Shown here piece after piece: positions 24,447-34,140 of a DNA stretch of 64,000 nucleotides. The position numbers were made by a program, and so were the translations under genes. The DNA is from Odontocerum albicorne (taxonomy: Eukaryota; Arthropoda; Insecta; Trichoptera; Odontoceridae): contig OX463848.1 in assembly GCA_949825065.1 (NCBI GenBank), positions 37,689,994-37,753,993 of the forward strand, in the 5' to 3' direction. The notes under the pieces were generated by a model that saw only the letters and a program-made list of their open reading frames with translations, did not search any database and was not told where the DNA came from. How positions within the stretch are numbered: position 1 is the first letter of the stretch; every line of letters starts with the position of its first letter.

Positions 24447-24815
24447 TCGTCGTTGCTGAACCTCGTAGTCGAGGATCCCCTGGCCATTCCAACATAAAAT
24501 CAGTTGGAAAGTGAAGGTGTGCTTGGAGCTGAATTTTATTTATTTATTTTCTTTTTTTGTGGAGACACCGCTGTACTGGATTCAATCATACACCAAAGGG
24601 AGACAATCGGAGCATAACGACTTGTTTTTCTCTTTATTTTTCTAAATAATAGATATTACTGAAGTCAAAGGTATTGTTGTACCCCCTAATACAAGGCGGA
24701 AAAAGTACTTTTGTAATTCGGGGTTTGAACCGGCGACATTCTGCGTGAAACTCCAGTACTTTACCATACATATGCACAGCCTGGTGGGTTAATGGCCACA
24801 TGATAATTTCTTCCA
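24447..24815 (-). mobile_element. tRNA-derived SINE, family B, copy 1
   Basis: On the minus strand a tRNA-like head with the B-box-like GGTTCAAACCCC lies near 24720. The 3' end, reading towards 24447, matches the copy at 54546: both carry CGTCGTTGCTG on the plus strand and an AGGCGGAA-type phrase near the head. The middle is diverged. Boundaries are approximate. Confidence 0.65.
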
Positions 24816-25377
24816 ACCTAACAGAAAGATTGTTTATTGACCTTTCCAGTTCACCGCTCCTCTTTTGTTACGTCGTCCTTTACTGTCCATGCAGTGAGAC
24901 TCTGCAATCAGTTACAAACCTATGTTTGATTTCGCATGATGTTTCCAGTTGTAATTGAGTGTCACTGTTTGTCAGGCTGATAAGAGAATGTGCAACGGGG
25001 TTATGTTTTTGTGTAATCGAAAATCGGAAAGAAGTATCGATTTATTTTTTCATGCTAAATATCCTCAGTGGGATACAGGCAAAAACCTCGTTTACTGGAG
25101 ACACGGCAAATGAAAGGCAACAAACCCAGATCCATTAAAATTGTGTCCAAATGTTTTTTTCGCAAATTATGTATATTTCTTGTCATGTCTAAATAAAAAA
25201 ATTTAAAAAATCATTAAAAAGGCTCTACTCAAGTGGATGCAAACAATGAATGGATTGTGTATGTAAAAGTTTAATACAATTTTGTATGACATTCTTTTGT
25301 ACATGTATGACGCTGTTATATTTCTCTTTATTGAGCCATGATTTTTTAACACTTTTCACTGCTTCTTGGCCTGATAT
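24816..25377. other. No gene recognised
   Basis: Mixed AT-rich DNA. The 5' part (24800-24840) still carries a CTTCCAACCTAACAGAAAGA phrase related to the family A SINE body, so a SINE fragment may adjoin SINE B. The remainder is unassigned. Confidence 0.45.
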
Positions 25378-25634
25378 CTTCTTTCTTCTCCCTGGCTCCA
25401 TCCCAACTCACTGCGAAGGCTGTTGGGGTCAGCTCTCCTCGTCCTCAGGTTGTATGCTTATATGTCCCGGACTACGTCCCCCAGGCCGTGCCTCTGCATC
25501 AGGTTATCTTTTTGCACCACCCATGAATTCTTTTGTCTTCCTCTGGTTGTTATTCGAGGAAGATCTATGGAGATTGCCTGGTTCACAATGTGATTAGGTA
25601 CTCTGCGTCCAACCTGCCCATACCTTCTCAATCG
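25378..25634 (-). mobile_element. RTE-like LINE, 5'-truncated 3' end
   Basis: About 90% identical by eye to 29125-29385, the C-terminal end of the larger RTE-like copy. Both share the 3' terminus CCAGGGAGAAGAA in minus sense. Only the last ~80 codons remain (the region from about 'RRYEHVGRRAPDHIVNQ' in the larger copy to the stop). The homology stops abruptly at 25634. The coding frame is interrupted. Confidence 0.88.
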
Positions 25635-26087
25635 TTTTACTATTGGTAATAAATATGCATGTATCTTCTAAGGATAAGTCCATTTTTTTTCTTACAGCAC
25701 TGGTTAAAATATATTTTGAGAGACAAGTTTAAAAATAATTATATTTTTTGTTTTAGATAATTTAATATAGCGCCGATTCCCTATTATAAAGATCACCTCA
25801 ATAAAGCTTCTTAACTAGCTCAACCTATTTACTTGCATAAAATATACAAAGGATAAGTGACTTTTCTACTCTAACAAGAACTTCTCCAATTTGGAGATTT
25901 TCTTCAGAGAGAAAGAAATACTGTTCCATAAAAGAGATCCCACTACCTAAAATGTCCTGTTGAAATATTCAGATTTTCCAACTCGACTAAGTATTTGAAA
26001 AGTTTGAAGATTCGTTACACTCGATCTTAACTTTAAACGTGATAACCATAATATTTTTCAAAAATAAAAAAACATTTTGAACATATA
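25635..26087. other. No gene recognised
   Basis: AT-rich DNA with no visible repeat, motif or open frame of note. Confidence 0.5.
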
Positions 26088-26250
26088 TACCCGATCTCCA
26101 TGGCCCAATTGGTGAGACAGCTGTCTTCAAGTCCCCGGTTAAGGTTCTATTTTAGTTGATATCTAAACGCCTGATTCTAAACGCCTGAAGAATGTACTGG
26201 TTTTAAATCCTGCTTGCAGAAGCATTATATTATTTTCATCAGCTTTTATA
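26088..26250 (+). mobile_element. tRNA-like SINE head, diverged
   Basis: Plus strand: an A-box-like CATGGCCCAATTGGTGAGAC, then a degraded B-box region CCGGTTAAGGTTC about 40 nt on. The same arrangement appears on the minus strand at 51830-51960. The 3' limits are not clear. Confidence 0.5.
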
Positions 26251-26824
26251 AGTGAGGCTTTTGTCCCCACGTTTACATGATTATTGAAAAAGGGCAACAT
26301 AAATGTATTTTTTAAATTAAAAGGTAGTAAACTAACTAGAATTTTAAACCATATTATGATTTTGAACTCGATTTTCTTCTACTTGTTCACAGTTTAGATC
26401 GATCCTGCCACCGCGAACGCTGATATTGGGAGAAAATACGTCCCCATTCAATACGATCTACACAAGAAGATCGAATTCTTTCTTTATTTTTTTAATAAGC
26501 GCGACATTACGTAGGGATGAAAATGAACTGCACGAATGGATTCCTTCCGCGCGGACATACCTGAATGTGAAATTAAAAGTAATGACAACGAACTTAATAT
26601 GCAATGTTGTTACATGAAGAAGGAAAATGACTCACAGCGCAGTAAATATATTTAAGCAGCATAAGGCTAGAAGTTCTAACAGCCAAGCAGTAATTTCACA
26701 GAAAACTTCGAATTCATGAACACTATCCTTTGACGCCAATAGACTGAAATGCCCAATCGGTCTGAGAACTAAAATGAATTGTGTTTGTTGACATAACAAA
26801 TAATTTTAATATAATAAATCAAGC
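26251..26824. other. No gene recognised
   Basis: A 63-codon open stretch at 26426-26617 has no recognisable similarity. The sequence around 26500-26560 is somewhat less AT-rich but unassigned. Confidence 0.45.
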
Positions 26825-27040
26825 CAAATGCACGACGACCTCGGTAGTTTAATTAATAAACCTACCGACAACGTGATTTCAGGCACGGTTCTCGCTTATC
26901 CCCAGATTTTGAAAAAGAGTTCCAGCCTGGCTTTCCCTTGAGGCTTGTTTAACACCTTCGTGGTTGGGTGGAAGTGATCGCCGTATGGTTATAAAACTCA
27001 CCACGTTGTGCTATATACAGCGAAAATTTTATTCAAAACA
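26825..27040 (+). mobile_element. SINE family A, diverged plus-strand copy
   Basis: It begins ACGACCTCGGTAG, followed by a degraded B-box-like CACGGTTCTCG, then GAGTTCCAGCCTGGCTTTCCC, CTTCGTGGTTGGGTGGAAG and TATATACAGCGAAAATTTTATT. These follow the order of the family A consensus seen in minus-strand copies. It is the only near-full copy on the plus strand and the most diverged. Confidence 0.6.
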
Positions 27041-27129
27041 AACATAAAAATCATCCTTTCACAAGAGGGATGAACATATAATATTCTTCAAAGATTTCAT
27101 ATTAATTCATACATAAATTATAATCCGGA

Positions 27130-27500
27130 TATTTCTATGACGGGGTACACAGAAACGATAGAATACATTTTTTTCCTACCGCTGTACATATATTTCATCC
27201 TCTCTACATCAATGTATTTTTTGATACAGCCACCCATGATTCCCAACTCAATACATTTCCTTCTTTCAAACTATCATTTTATATTTGTTTTGTTAGTAAT
27301 TTTTCATTCATTCGTTCTATTTGCACAACCCATCTCCGAGAGCTCTTCCTCAGTTTTTTTGCAGAAATCAACCTTAAGTTCACAATTTATCCCTAATTAC
27401 TTCATTTCGTATTCTTTATACATTGTCTCTCCGTGAATTCTTCTGAATGCACGCATTTGTACAACATTTATTACGCTCTTTTCAGTATTGTTTTACATTC
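27130..27500 (-). pseudogene. LINE family X remnant
   Basis: On the plus strand, phrases such as CTTCATTTCGTATTCT, CAACCTTAAGTTCACA and TTTTTCATTCATTCG align in order with 22380-22520. They represent the antisense of a 'NEVIRNECELK' and 'KADVLSRMKK'-like reverse transcriptase tail. No continuous frame survives. Confidence 0.55.
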
Positions 27501-27809
27501 ACATTTATCGAATGAATCCAAGTTCATATTTAAGTATTCACCACTATTTTATTTGAGTTCACTACCTGTTTCAAAGACCTCCGTCTCCCTCGTCAGGTGA
27601 AGTTGAAGTAAATTATGTCTAAAATAAATTTTTCCAGTAAGAAAACATATTTAAGCACTTTTGTAACCTTTCATCTAAGCAGGTTTTATACACTATTCGG
27701 TTCGAGAATATATATTATGTTTAAGGCCTCAATAAATGTGTGTCCTAACACTTCACTAATATTCATCTAATAAATTGGTTGTTCCAAATCAATCCGATTG
27801 GGCGGAGTG

Positions 27810-27930
27810 TTATAAAAGAGCTTTTGCTCTGGCAGGTTCTGTAGTGTAGAATGGTCTGCCTTCTAGTATCAGAAATATCGATGGCATCACAACTTTTGGA
27901 ATTTCTTAAAGCCTATCCTTTTCGTGAGGT
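27810..27930 (+). pseudogene. LINE C-terminal remnant with a WNSLP-type motif
   Basis: One plus frame reads YKRAFALAGSVV, a stop, then NGLPSSIRNIDGITTFGIS. This matches the RxFxVAGxxxWNSLPxxIRxxxSxxxFxxxLK signature found near the C-terminus of many animal non-LTR reverse transcriptases, with the Trp of WNSLP replaced by a stop. Related fragments lie at 52215-52530. There is no surrounding domain. Confidence 0.65.
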
Positions 27931-29100
27931 CTGAGCAATATTAATAAGTGGGTTTGAGTCTTAAATAAAAGGACCCATGAGGAAAGTTTACACTCTAAAT
28001 AGCGCTATAAAATTTGTTATTTTATTATTATTATTTTTACGCGCTTTTCAATATGAGAAAATATAACACAAATAGCATTCCTTTCTTTCAACATGACTTA
28101 AGATTCCGTAAAATTTATTTAAGATCAGCTGTTCCCATTTTTCTCATACAATTCAAATTCTAAAGTTCATCCTGATTTTCTGCTAACACTGGCACATCAT
28201 TAGCAAACAGCAATCAGCATACGTTTCCGTTTGACATTTGTACACATGTGTCACCCATTGACCTTTTCTATATTAATATATGAAAAATTATTAATATCAG
28301 AATAAATACATTGTTTTTCTTTTTCACTGTAGATGTTACATATTAGAAGATCTATAACGGTTTCTTTGTAATCCCATTTCACTTGGTAAGTTTTCTTACC
28401 TAATTTGTTAAGTTCATAATCCCACCCTCTTCCAATCCTGAAACTCATTTTTATATAATATTTTTAATCTGTCGAATCCATTATATTGGAGTCAAATCCC
28501 AAATAAGTGCACCCTTAAGTAGAATCGGCTCTCTAAACGACGTTATATAAATTGTCCTTTTATTATAATAATTATTATAGAAAAGCTATAGATATTAAGC
28601 TGTGATGTAATCTATTGGATTTGACTGAGAGAGATAATGAAGTCGTTATATTCGCACTGAACCGCTCCCCGGGCTGTTTCAGCGCACCTGTCGCAGGATA
28701 ATGGCCTAGGACAGTCGAGCGATCGTTTGTAAGGCTGGTCCCAGGATAAAACTTAGTTCGGAGATTCTGCAACTTTTTGACTGCGACATGTCAAGTCATT
28801 AAGATTTACTAAAACATTTTTTTACGAGAACACGATGGAAGTAAGTGTTGATAGGGATTTTTGCGACCTGTTATCTATGCCTACTGCAAAAGGGAAATAG
28901 TGTCATGAAACCCAAAAATTTCAGGAACGCTCTTCAAAATTTATGAATATATATGAGTACTACACACACACTACACTCCACATTAAGCTGAATGTGTTAT
29001 TGTCACATTTCGGAAGATGTACAAAGGTTTATTTGTTGTTCATATTTCCTTGGTAATATTTATTTAAACGTATGCAGATGGGGAGAAATTCTTATTATCA
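27931..29100. other. No gene recognised
   Basis: Mostly AT-rich. A more GC-balanced patch at about 28600-28790 supports a 65-codon minus-strand open stretch without recognisable motif. Short AT microsatellites occur near 28020 and 28570. Confidence 0.45.
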
Positions 29101-29124
29101 TGGTCACAACTACTATAATTATTA

Positions 29125-30898
29125 CTTCTTCTCCCTGGCTCCATCCCAACTCACTCTCTGCGAAGACTGTTGGGGTCAGCTCTCCTCGTCCTCAGGTTGT
29201 ATTCTCTTCTGTCCCGGACTACGTATCCCAGGTCGTGGCTCTGCATCAGGTTATCTTTTTGCACCTCCCACGAATTCTTTGGTCTTCCTCTGGTTGTTAT
29301 TCGAGGAAGATCCATGGAGATTGCCTGGTTCACAATGTGATCGGGTGCTCTGCGTCCAACGTGCTCATACCTTCTCAATCGCCTCTCTTGCATCTTACTG
29401 TTGATGCCTGTAACACCTAGGCTTCCACGAATGCGTGAGCTTTTTATTTTGTCTCTTAGAAACACACCAGCTGAACATCTAAGCATGCGCATTTCAGCAG
29501 TTTCTAGTTGCCTAGAGTAAGAGTTATACATCTTCCAGCATTCGGAGCCATAAAGGAGTGCGGGTCTGACAATCGTTTGGTATACTTTTCCTCTTAACTT
29601 TACTGGCATTTTCGGATCACATAGAACTCCCGTCATTTATCTAAACTTCATCCATCCCACACTAATTCTATATGTTACATCTGCTGCACATCCTACATCG
29701 CTATGGATAAGTGACCCAAGATATTTAAAGGAGTCACAATTTGGTAATGTTTTTCCATCCATTTGCATTACGGGAGTGACAGCATTTGTGTTCTCGAATG
29801 GTAGGTACAGATACTCTGTTTTCTTTCTGCTCAGTCTCAATCCATTGTCCTCCAAGATTCTTCTCCACCTTTCCAGACTATTTTGCAGGTCTTCGTGTTT
29901 TACACTTATTAATACGATATTGTCTGCAAATAGTAGGAATTTTAGGAAACTGTTCATTTCCTGGTTAGTTAAATAGTCCATGACTTAGATGAACAGTAGC
30001 GGACTGAGTACCGATCCTTGATGTACCCCCACCTTTACAAGAAATTCTGGTGAAGTTCCCAAAGTGCACCTCACTTGCGTTTTCAAGTTATCATACATGT
30101 CCTGGATGGCAAGTACAAACTTTTCTGGTACACTATGTGCTCTAAGTGCTGCCCAAATTAGGCTTCTAGGGACCTTGTCAAATGCCTTTTCAAGATCAAT
30201 GAAGACCATATGAAGGTCTTTCTTGGCATCACGGTGTTTTTCGACAAGAAGTCTAACGGTCTGGATGGCTTCTACTGTTGATTTTTCCGATACGAAGCCA
30301 CACTTGTTGTCACGTATTTCCACCAAATTCCTGATTCTCGAGTTTATAATTCGTTCATAGATTTTCATAGTGTGGGATATTAGCTTGATGCCTCTATAGT
30401 TATCGCATTTCGGGGAGTCTCCTTTTCGGAATTCATCTGGCATTGGGGCTCAGAACAATATTTTATTATAGAGCTTACACAGCCAATTCCATCCCCATTC
30501 ACCGCATTCTTTCCAAAATTCAGTTGGTATATTGTCTGGTCCTACTGCTTTTCCTGTTTTCATTTGACATATGGCCAACCCTACTTCTGCAAGAGTAATT
30601 TTTTCAATTGGCCCAAAGATTCGTTAATCTAAAGGATATGAGGTTCTCGGAAATTCTTCATTCAGTAGTTCTGAGCAGTACTCTTTCCATCTTTCATATA
30701 TTTTACTTTCTTCAGTGATTAACTTGCCTCCATTATCCTCTATCTACTTAAGGGTACTGATCGATTTAGCCCGCTCTTTTCTTTGTGCCGCAATTTTATA
30801 TTTTTTCTGAGCACCTTGTTGTGTTTCTAGTTCTTCGTATATGTCTTTCATCGCCTCATGTTGGGGACAGAGGCTACTAGTTTCTTTGCTTTTCTTTA
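29125..30898 (-). pseudogene. RTE-like non-LTR retrotransposon, reverse transcriptase region, broken
   Basis: The minus strand carries, in order: a linker before the polymerase (DIYEELETQQGAQKKYKIA, 30744-30947); KITLAEVGLAICQMKTGKAV then GPDNIPTEFWKE (about 30600-30500); NYRGIKLISHTMKIYERII (RT block 2); VFIDLEKAFDKVPRSLIW (block with the first catalytic Asp); GVHQGSVLSPLLF; FADNIVLIS where the family has an FADD box; then KYLGSLIHSDV and the C-terminal YGSECWKM...RRYEHVGRR tail. The order and block spacing fit the RTE clade. The N-terminal AP endonuclease is missing, so it is 5'-truncated. Stops or frameshifts at about 30770, 30625, 30445, 29985 and 29637 and the D-to-N change in the FADD box make it inactive. 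Confidence 0.93.
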
Positions 30899-30951
30899 CA
30901 ACTACTATTATTATAACTACATATTTGTAATCATTAAACGTATTCAATAAA

Positions 30952-31162
30952 GCTGTTCAACACTTTCGTTGTATACAGTACAACCTGGCAGGCTTATAAC
31001 CACATAATATATCTTCCATCCAATCAGGAAGATATCAATGAGGCCTTCAGTGAAAACAAGACTGGAATCCTTTCTCAAAAATTCTTGGTTCCAACAGGAA
31101 TCAAACCCGAAACTAGAGGATTAGAAAACAGACGTCTTTCTAACTGATGTCGTCTATGTAAC
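30952..31162 (-). mobile_element. SINE family A, copy 2
   Basis: Phrases CTTTCGTTGTATACAGTAC, CTTCCATCCAATCAGGAAG, GACTGGAATCC and TTGGTTCCAACAGGAATC align with the other minus-strand copies. The B box is degraded (minus sense GGGTTTGATTCC). It lies immediately beside the 5' end of the RTE-like copy. Confidence 0.85.
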
Positions 31163-31718
31163 GTTAGTTTTCATTTTTTAAATTTATTATAAATGTAATA
31201 TATAATGTAATATTAGACAAGAAAACAATTTTGGCAAATAAAAAAAAAATGATGAAATCTTAACAGAAAAACAAAGAACTAACAAAACCTGTATTTTGGC
31301 ATCAGTGATCTAAAAGTTTAATTGCTAACTATACATATTGATATCCAATATTTATTTATTACGGGGAAGTCCCTATTCTTTAACTCTTAGATATGTTTTA
31401 ATTTAACATACGCTTAGTTCATGCAATACTTTTACAAACATGTTACTAGTTGGTTGAAATAAAGTATCATCAACCAATTAACCCACCGATTGTACATTTA
31501 TTTAATGATGTGTAAAATAAAATAAAAACAAAAATGTATTTTTTCGTTCAGTTTAAAACCATCGCTTTGTGGTACTTAATTATTTAAAGAACTTTTAAGT
31601 TTAAAACTTCGTACATTTACCATTAATTTAATGTGCTCAGACTAATTTCTTAAGACTTACGTCCCTTGCTCAAGGCAAAGTTTGTACTGAAATTACAGCA
31701 AATAGGATAAAAAAGAAA
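31163..31718. other. No gene recognised
   Basis: AT-rich DNA with A-runs. Nothing supported. Confidence 0.5.
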
Positions 31719-32290
31719 TACCGTATTTGCCCGACTATAAGGCGAGGTTTTTATTTAAAAAGGCGACACGTAAATAGGGGGGGGGTCGCCTTATATTCCA
31801 GTCACAAACATAGTGGGTAACAATAAATTCCCTACTCGCGTTTAGCGAAATGGCAACATTGTATTGAGAGCATTCAAAAGGCGTCATTGTTTACACATGG
31901 CCTGTGTGTAGTCATTTCTGACAGTTTTTTAGGTGTTTTTTTTTACTGTGCTTCGTTTTGCATCTTTGTTACCTAAACAAATATTATGACTGACCATATT
32001 GATTGAAAGACGAGGAACTCAAAAAAATCAAGTGAATCAAGGAATACGTAGAAGCTATGATTCCTATTTTAAGGTTATGGTGGTGCGTGCTGCAGAAACA
32101 ACCAACAATTGTGCGGCCATCATCAATGGATTTAAAAAATGTTGCATATCCAATAAAATGGACGCTGCCGAAGATTATATTTTGTGGGAAAATATGATTG
32201 AGGATTCCAAAGACGATAATATCACTGAAGATGAGACTGATGCTGAGGATGCTATAGCCATATGTGAATCTGACTGATCTGATTAGCTAC
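31719..32290 (+). mobile_element. Pogo-like element end with internally deleted transposase
   Basis: After TA at 31719, the sequence CCGTATTTGCCCGACTATAA resembles the 5' terminus of a widespread pogo-like group, followed by a subterminal inverted pair TATAAGGCGA / TCGCCTTATA. An open frame from about 32005 to 32277 begins RRSYDSYFKVMVVRAAETTN (the start of the N-terminal DNA-binding region of these transposases). It jumps after NCAA straight to IINGFKKCCISNKMDAAED, the conserved extreme C-terminus, and ends in an acidic DDNITEDETDAED tail. Thus the whole catalytic DDE core is deleted while the frame stays open. I see no matching right-hand terminus. Confidence 0.75.
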
Positions 32291-32895
32291 TGCAGTTGGA
32301 CTTTTTTATTTCTTCTTTTCATGTTTAAACATATACTTGACTATTATCTGGGTACTTTTTTTTAGTAAATATTTTTCGTTATACATTTTGCATTTTATTT
32401 TTCATAATATTATAATGGTGAGGGAAATGTTTTTTTCTCCAAAAAGCAGATAAAAAAATAGCGGTCAAACAATGTTACAGTCAAAATTTGATACATCTTT
32501 TTCAGTAATATATCAACTTGAGTCGATTAAAGATGTGTTGTTTCGTTATATTCTCAAATGTATAATTGAATATTACACTGTTCTCAAATTTAAAATAAAG
32601 ATAAAGTTTTTGAAATCAGTCAGAGCAAATAAAATTATTCGTAAAATACAAAATTTACCAAAAAAATTTAATCATGTTTTTTATGACATCAGATTTCATA
32701 GTGCTAACACATACTTTTATTTATTCGTATGGTATCCCTCAACCTGCATGAATTTGTCGTATGAACATGTTAAAAACCATGGCTGGAAGGCAATATTGCC
32801 TTTAGTCTCACTTATTTAACCTTCAGTTTAAGAACCATAGGAATAAGCTATATTATTTATAGTAACGCTATATTAACATTGTCGAGGATTAAATA
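32291..32895. repeat. Dispersed repeat family D, copy 1 (left part)
   Basis: Shares GTGTTGTTTCGTTATATTCT (about 32536) and ATTAACATTGT-GAGG (about 32870) with 45600 and 45735. It is interrupted by the mariner at 32896 and resumes at 33494. An open stretch of 115 codons (32472-32819) covers part of it but only a short segment (VLFRYILK) is kept in the other copy, so it is probably not a gene. Confidence 0.6.
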
Positions 32896-33491
32896 CTATG
32901 CGTATCCAGAAAGTAAGTGTACTGAGGCTCTCACGACCGGATGGATTTTATTTTCGACATGTTGGCTACACTTCCGTGTAGCCTGACCCTTCCCCTCCGC
33001 AACGAGACCGGTTCGAGGTCAGTACGTTGAGAAGTGTCGACGCGACAACACGTTTCGTGAAAAATGTCAATCCAATCTCCCGCCAAGTGCAAAATACGCG
33101 GCGTCATCCGTTATCTCGTTTGGAAGGGAAAACCTCCGGTTGAGGTTTATAATGAGGTGAAAACTGCATATGGTGATAAAGCTATGAATCGTACGAGTGT
33201 GTACAAGAGGTGTCGCGAGTTTAAAAACGGTCACGTCACACCTCTTCACCCTCCGCCAAAAAGTTCAAAACCACAATTTCAGCCAACAAAATCATGGCAT
33301 CCGTGTTTTGGGACTGTCAAGGCATAATTTTAATTGAATATATGCCTCAAGGGTAGACCATCAACTCTGCAAGATACTGTGAGCCCCTAAAAAATACACA
33401 TGTACTACGGTAACCACGTCATTTTTTTGTTTAAATAAAAAAAATTGTAACCTACAAAAATTCAGTACACTTACTTTCTGGATATGCCTCG
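32896..33491 (+). mobile_element. Internally deleted mariner (596 bp)
   Basis: Terminal inverted repeats of about 28 bp, sharing ATCCAGAAAGTAAGTGTACT, lie at 32896 and 33491, flanked by TA on both sides. The ORF starts at 33064 with MSIQSPAKCKIRGVIRYLVW, the N-terminal helix-turn-helix, and runs to REFKNGHVT. It then jumps to PPPKKFKTTISANKIMASV and FWDCQGIILIEYMPQG in a different frame, after which the coding sequence is cut again. The first catalytic Asp region, the second (HDNARPH) and the third (SPDL) are all missing. Full mariners are about 1.3 kb, so more than half is gone and it could only move in trans. Confidence 0.93.
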
Positions 33492-33493
33492 TA

Positions 33494-34140
33494 CATTGTA
33501 ATTTGTTTTTTCAAACACTGTTTATTCCATTTCTTTGTAACGGTATAACCCTTGAATAAGCTATTAACGGAATAAGCAAGTAACTAAAAGTTCACCATCG
33601 TAGGTATTCGAAACATTCCCTCATATGGACAAGCAACAACATTCGCACACATCTAGCGTGTGTAAGTATAGCTTCCCAATAGGCACCATTTTTTATCTTT
33701 TTTTAGGTACTATCGGAAATGAAACAAAACCCTTTGGTCCTCCTACCAGCGTTTTATCTAGCAGGACATAGAGTTCGAGTATACGTGGAAAGATTGAACG
33801 AAAATATTTGTTTGATTATGATTATTGAAAGATGGAACGAAAATATTCAACAATAACCGTAAAACTTTTGAAAGCTCCTGAGGATGTTACGTCGTTAAAG
33901 CGGTGTGAAGATAGATGAATTGTAAATTCACACAGCTGAACCTCCAATAATGGAGATGTTTCTCCAGTTAGTGGCAATGAACTAAAAATCGTGGCATCCA
34001 CTTATCAGGGTACGATTTAACATGCTTTTTTTTTTATCAAAAAACACACTTAAGACGTTAATCATATAAGAATGCACTTGTGAGTAAAATTTTTGCTCTG
34101 TATTTTTCAAATTTTCTCCGAAACCAAAACGTCTGAATGT
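33494..34140. other. Repeat family D, copy 1 (right part), then unique DNA
   Basis: 33494-33560 (TTGTAATTTG, CAAACACTGTTTATTCCA) continues family D after the mariner. From about 33570 to 34140 nothing is recognised. Confidence 0.55.

Noticed and set aside
29072..29420. Plus-strand ORFs of 110-142 codons
   Set aside because: They are shadows of the RTE-like reverse transcriptase on the minus strand.
32472..32819. 115-codon plus-strand ORF as a gene
   Set aside because: It lies in a dispersed repeat whose other copy keeps only about eight matching residues, so the frame is not conserved.
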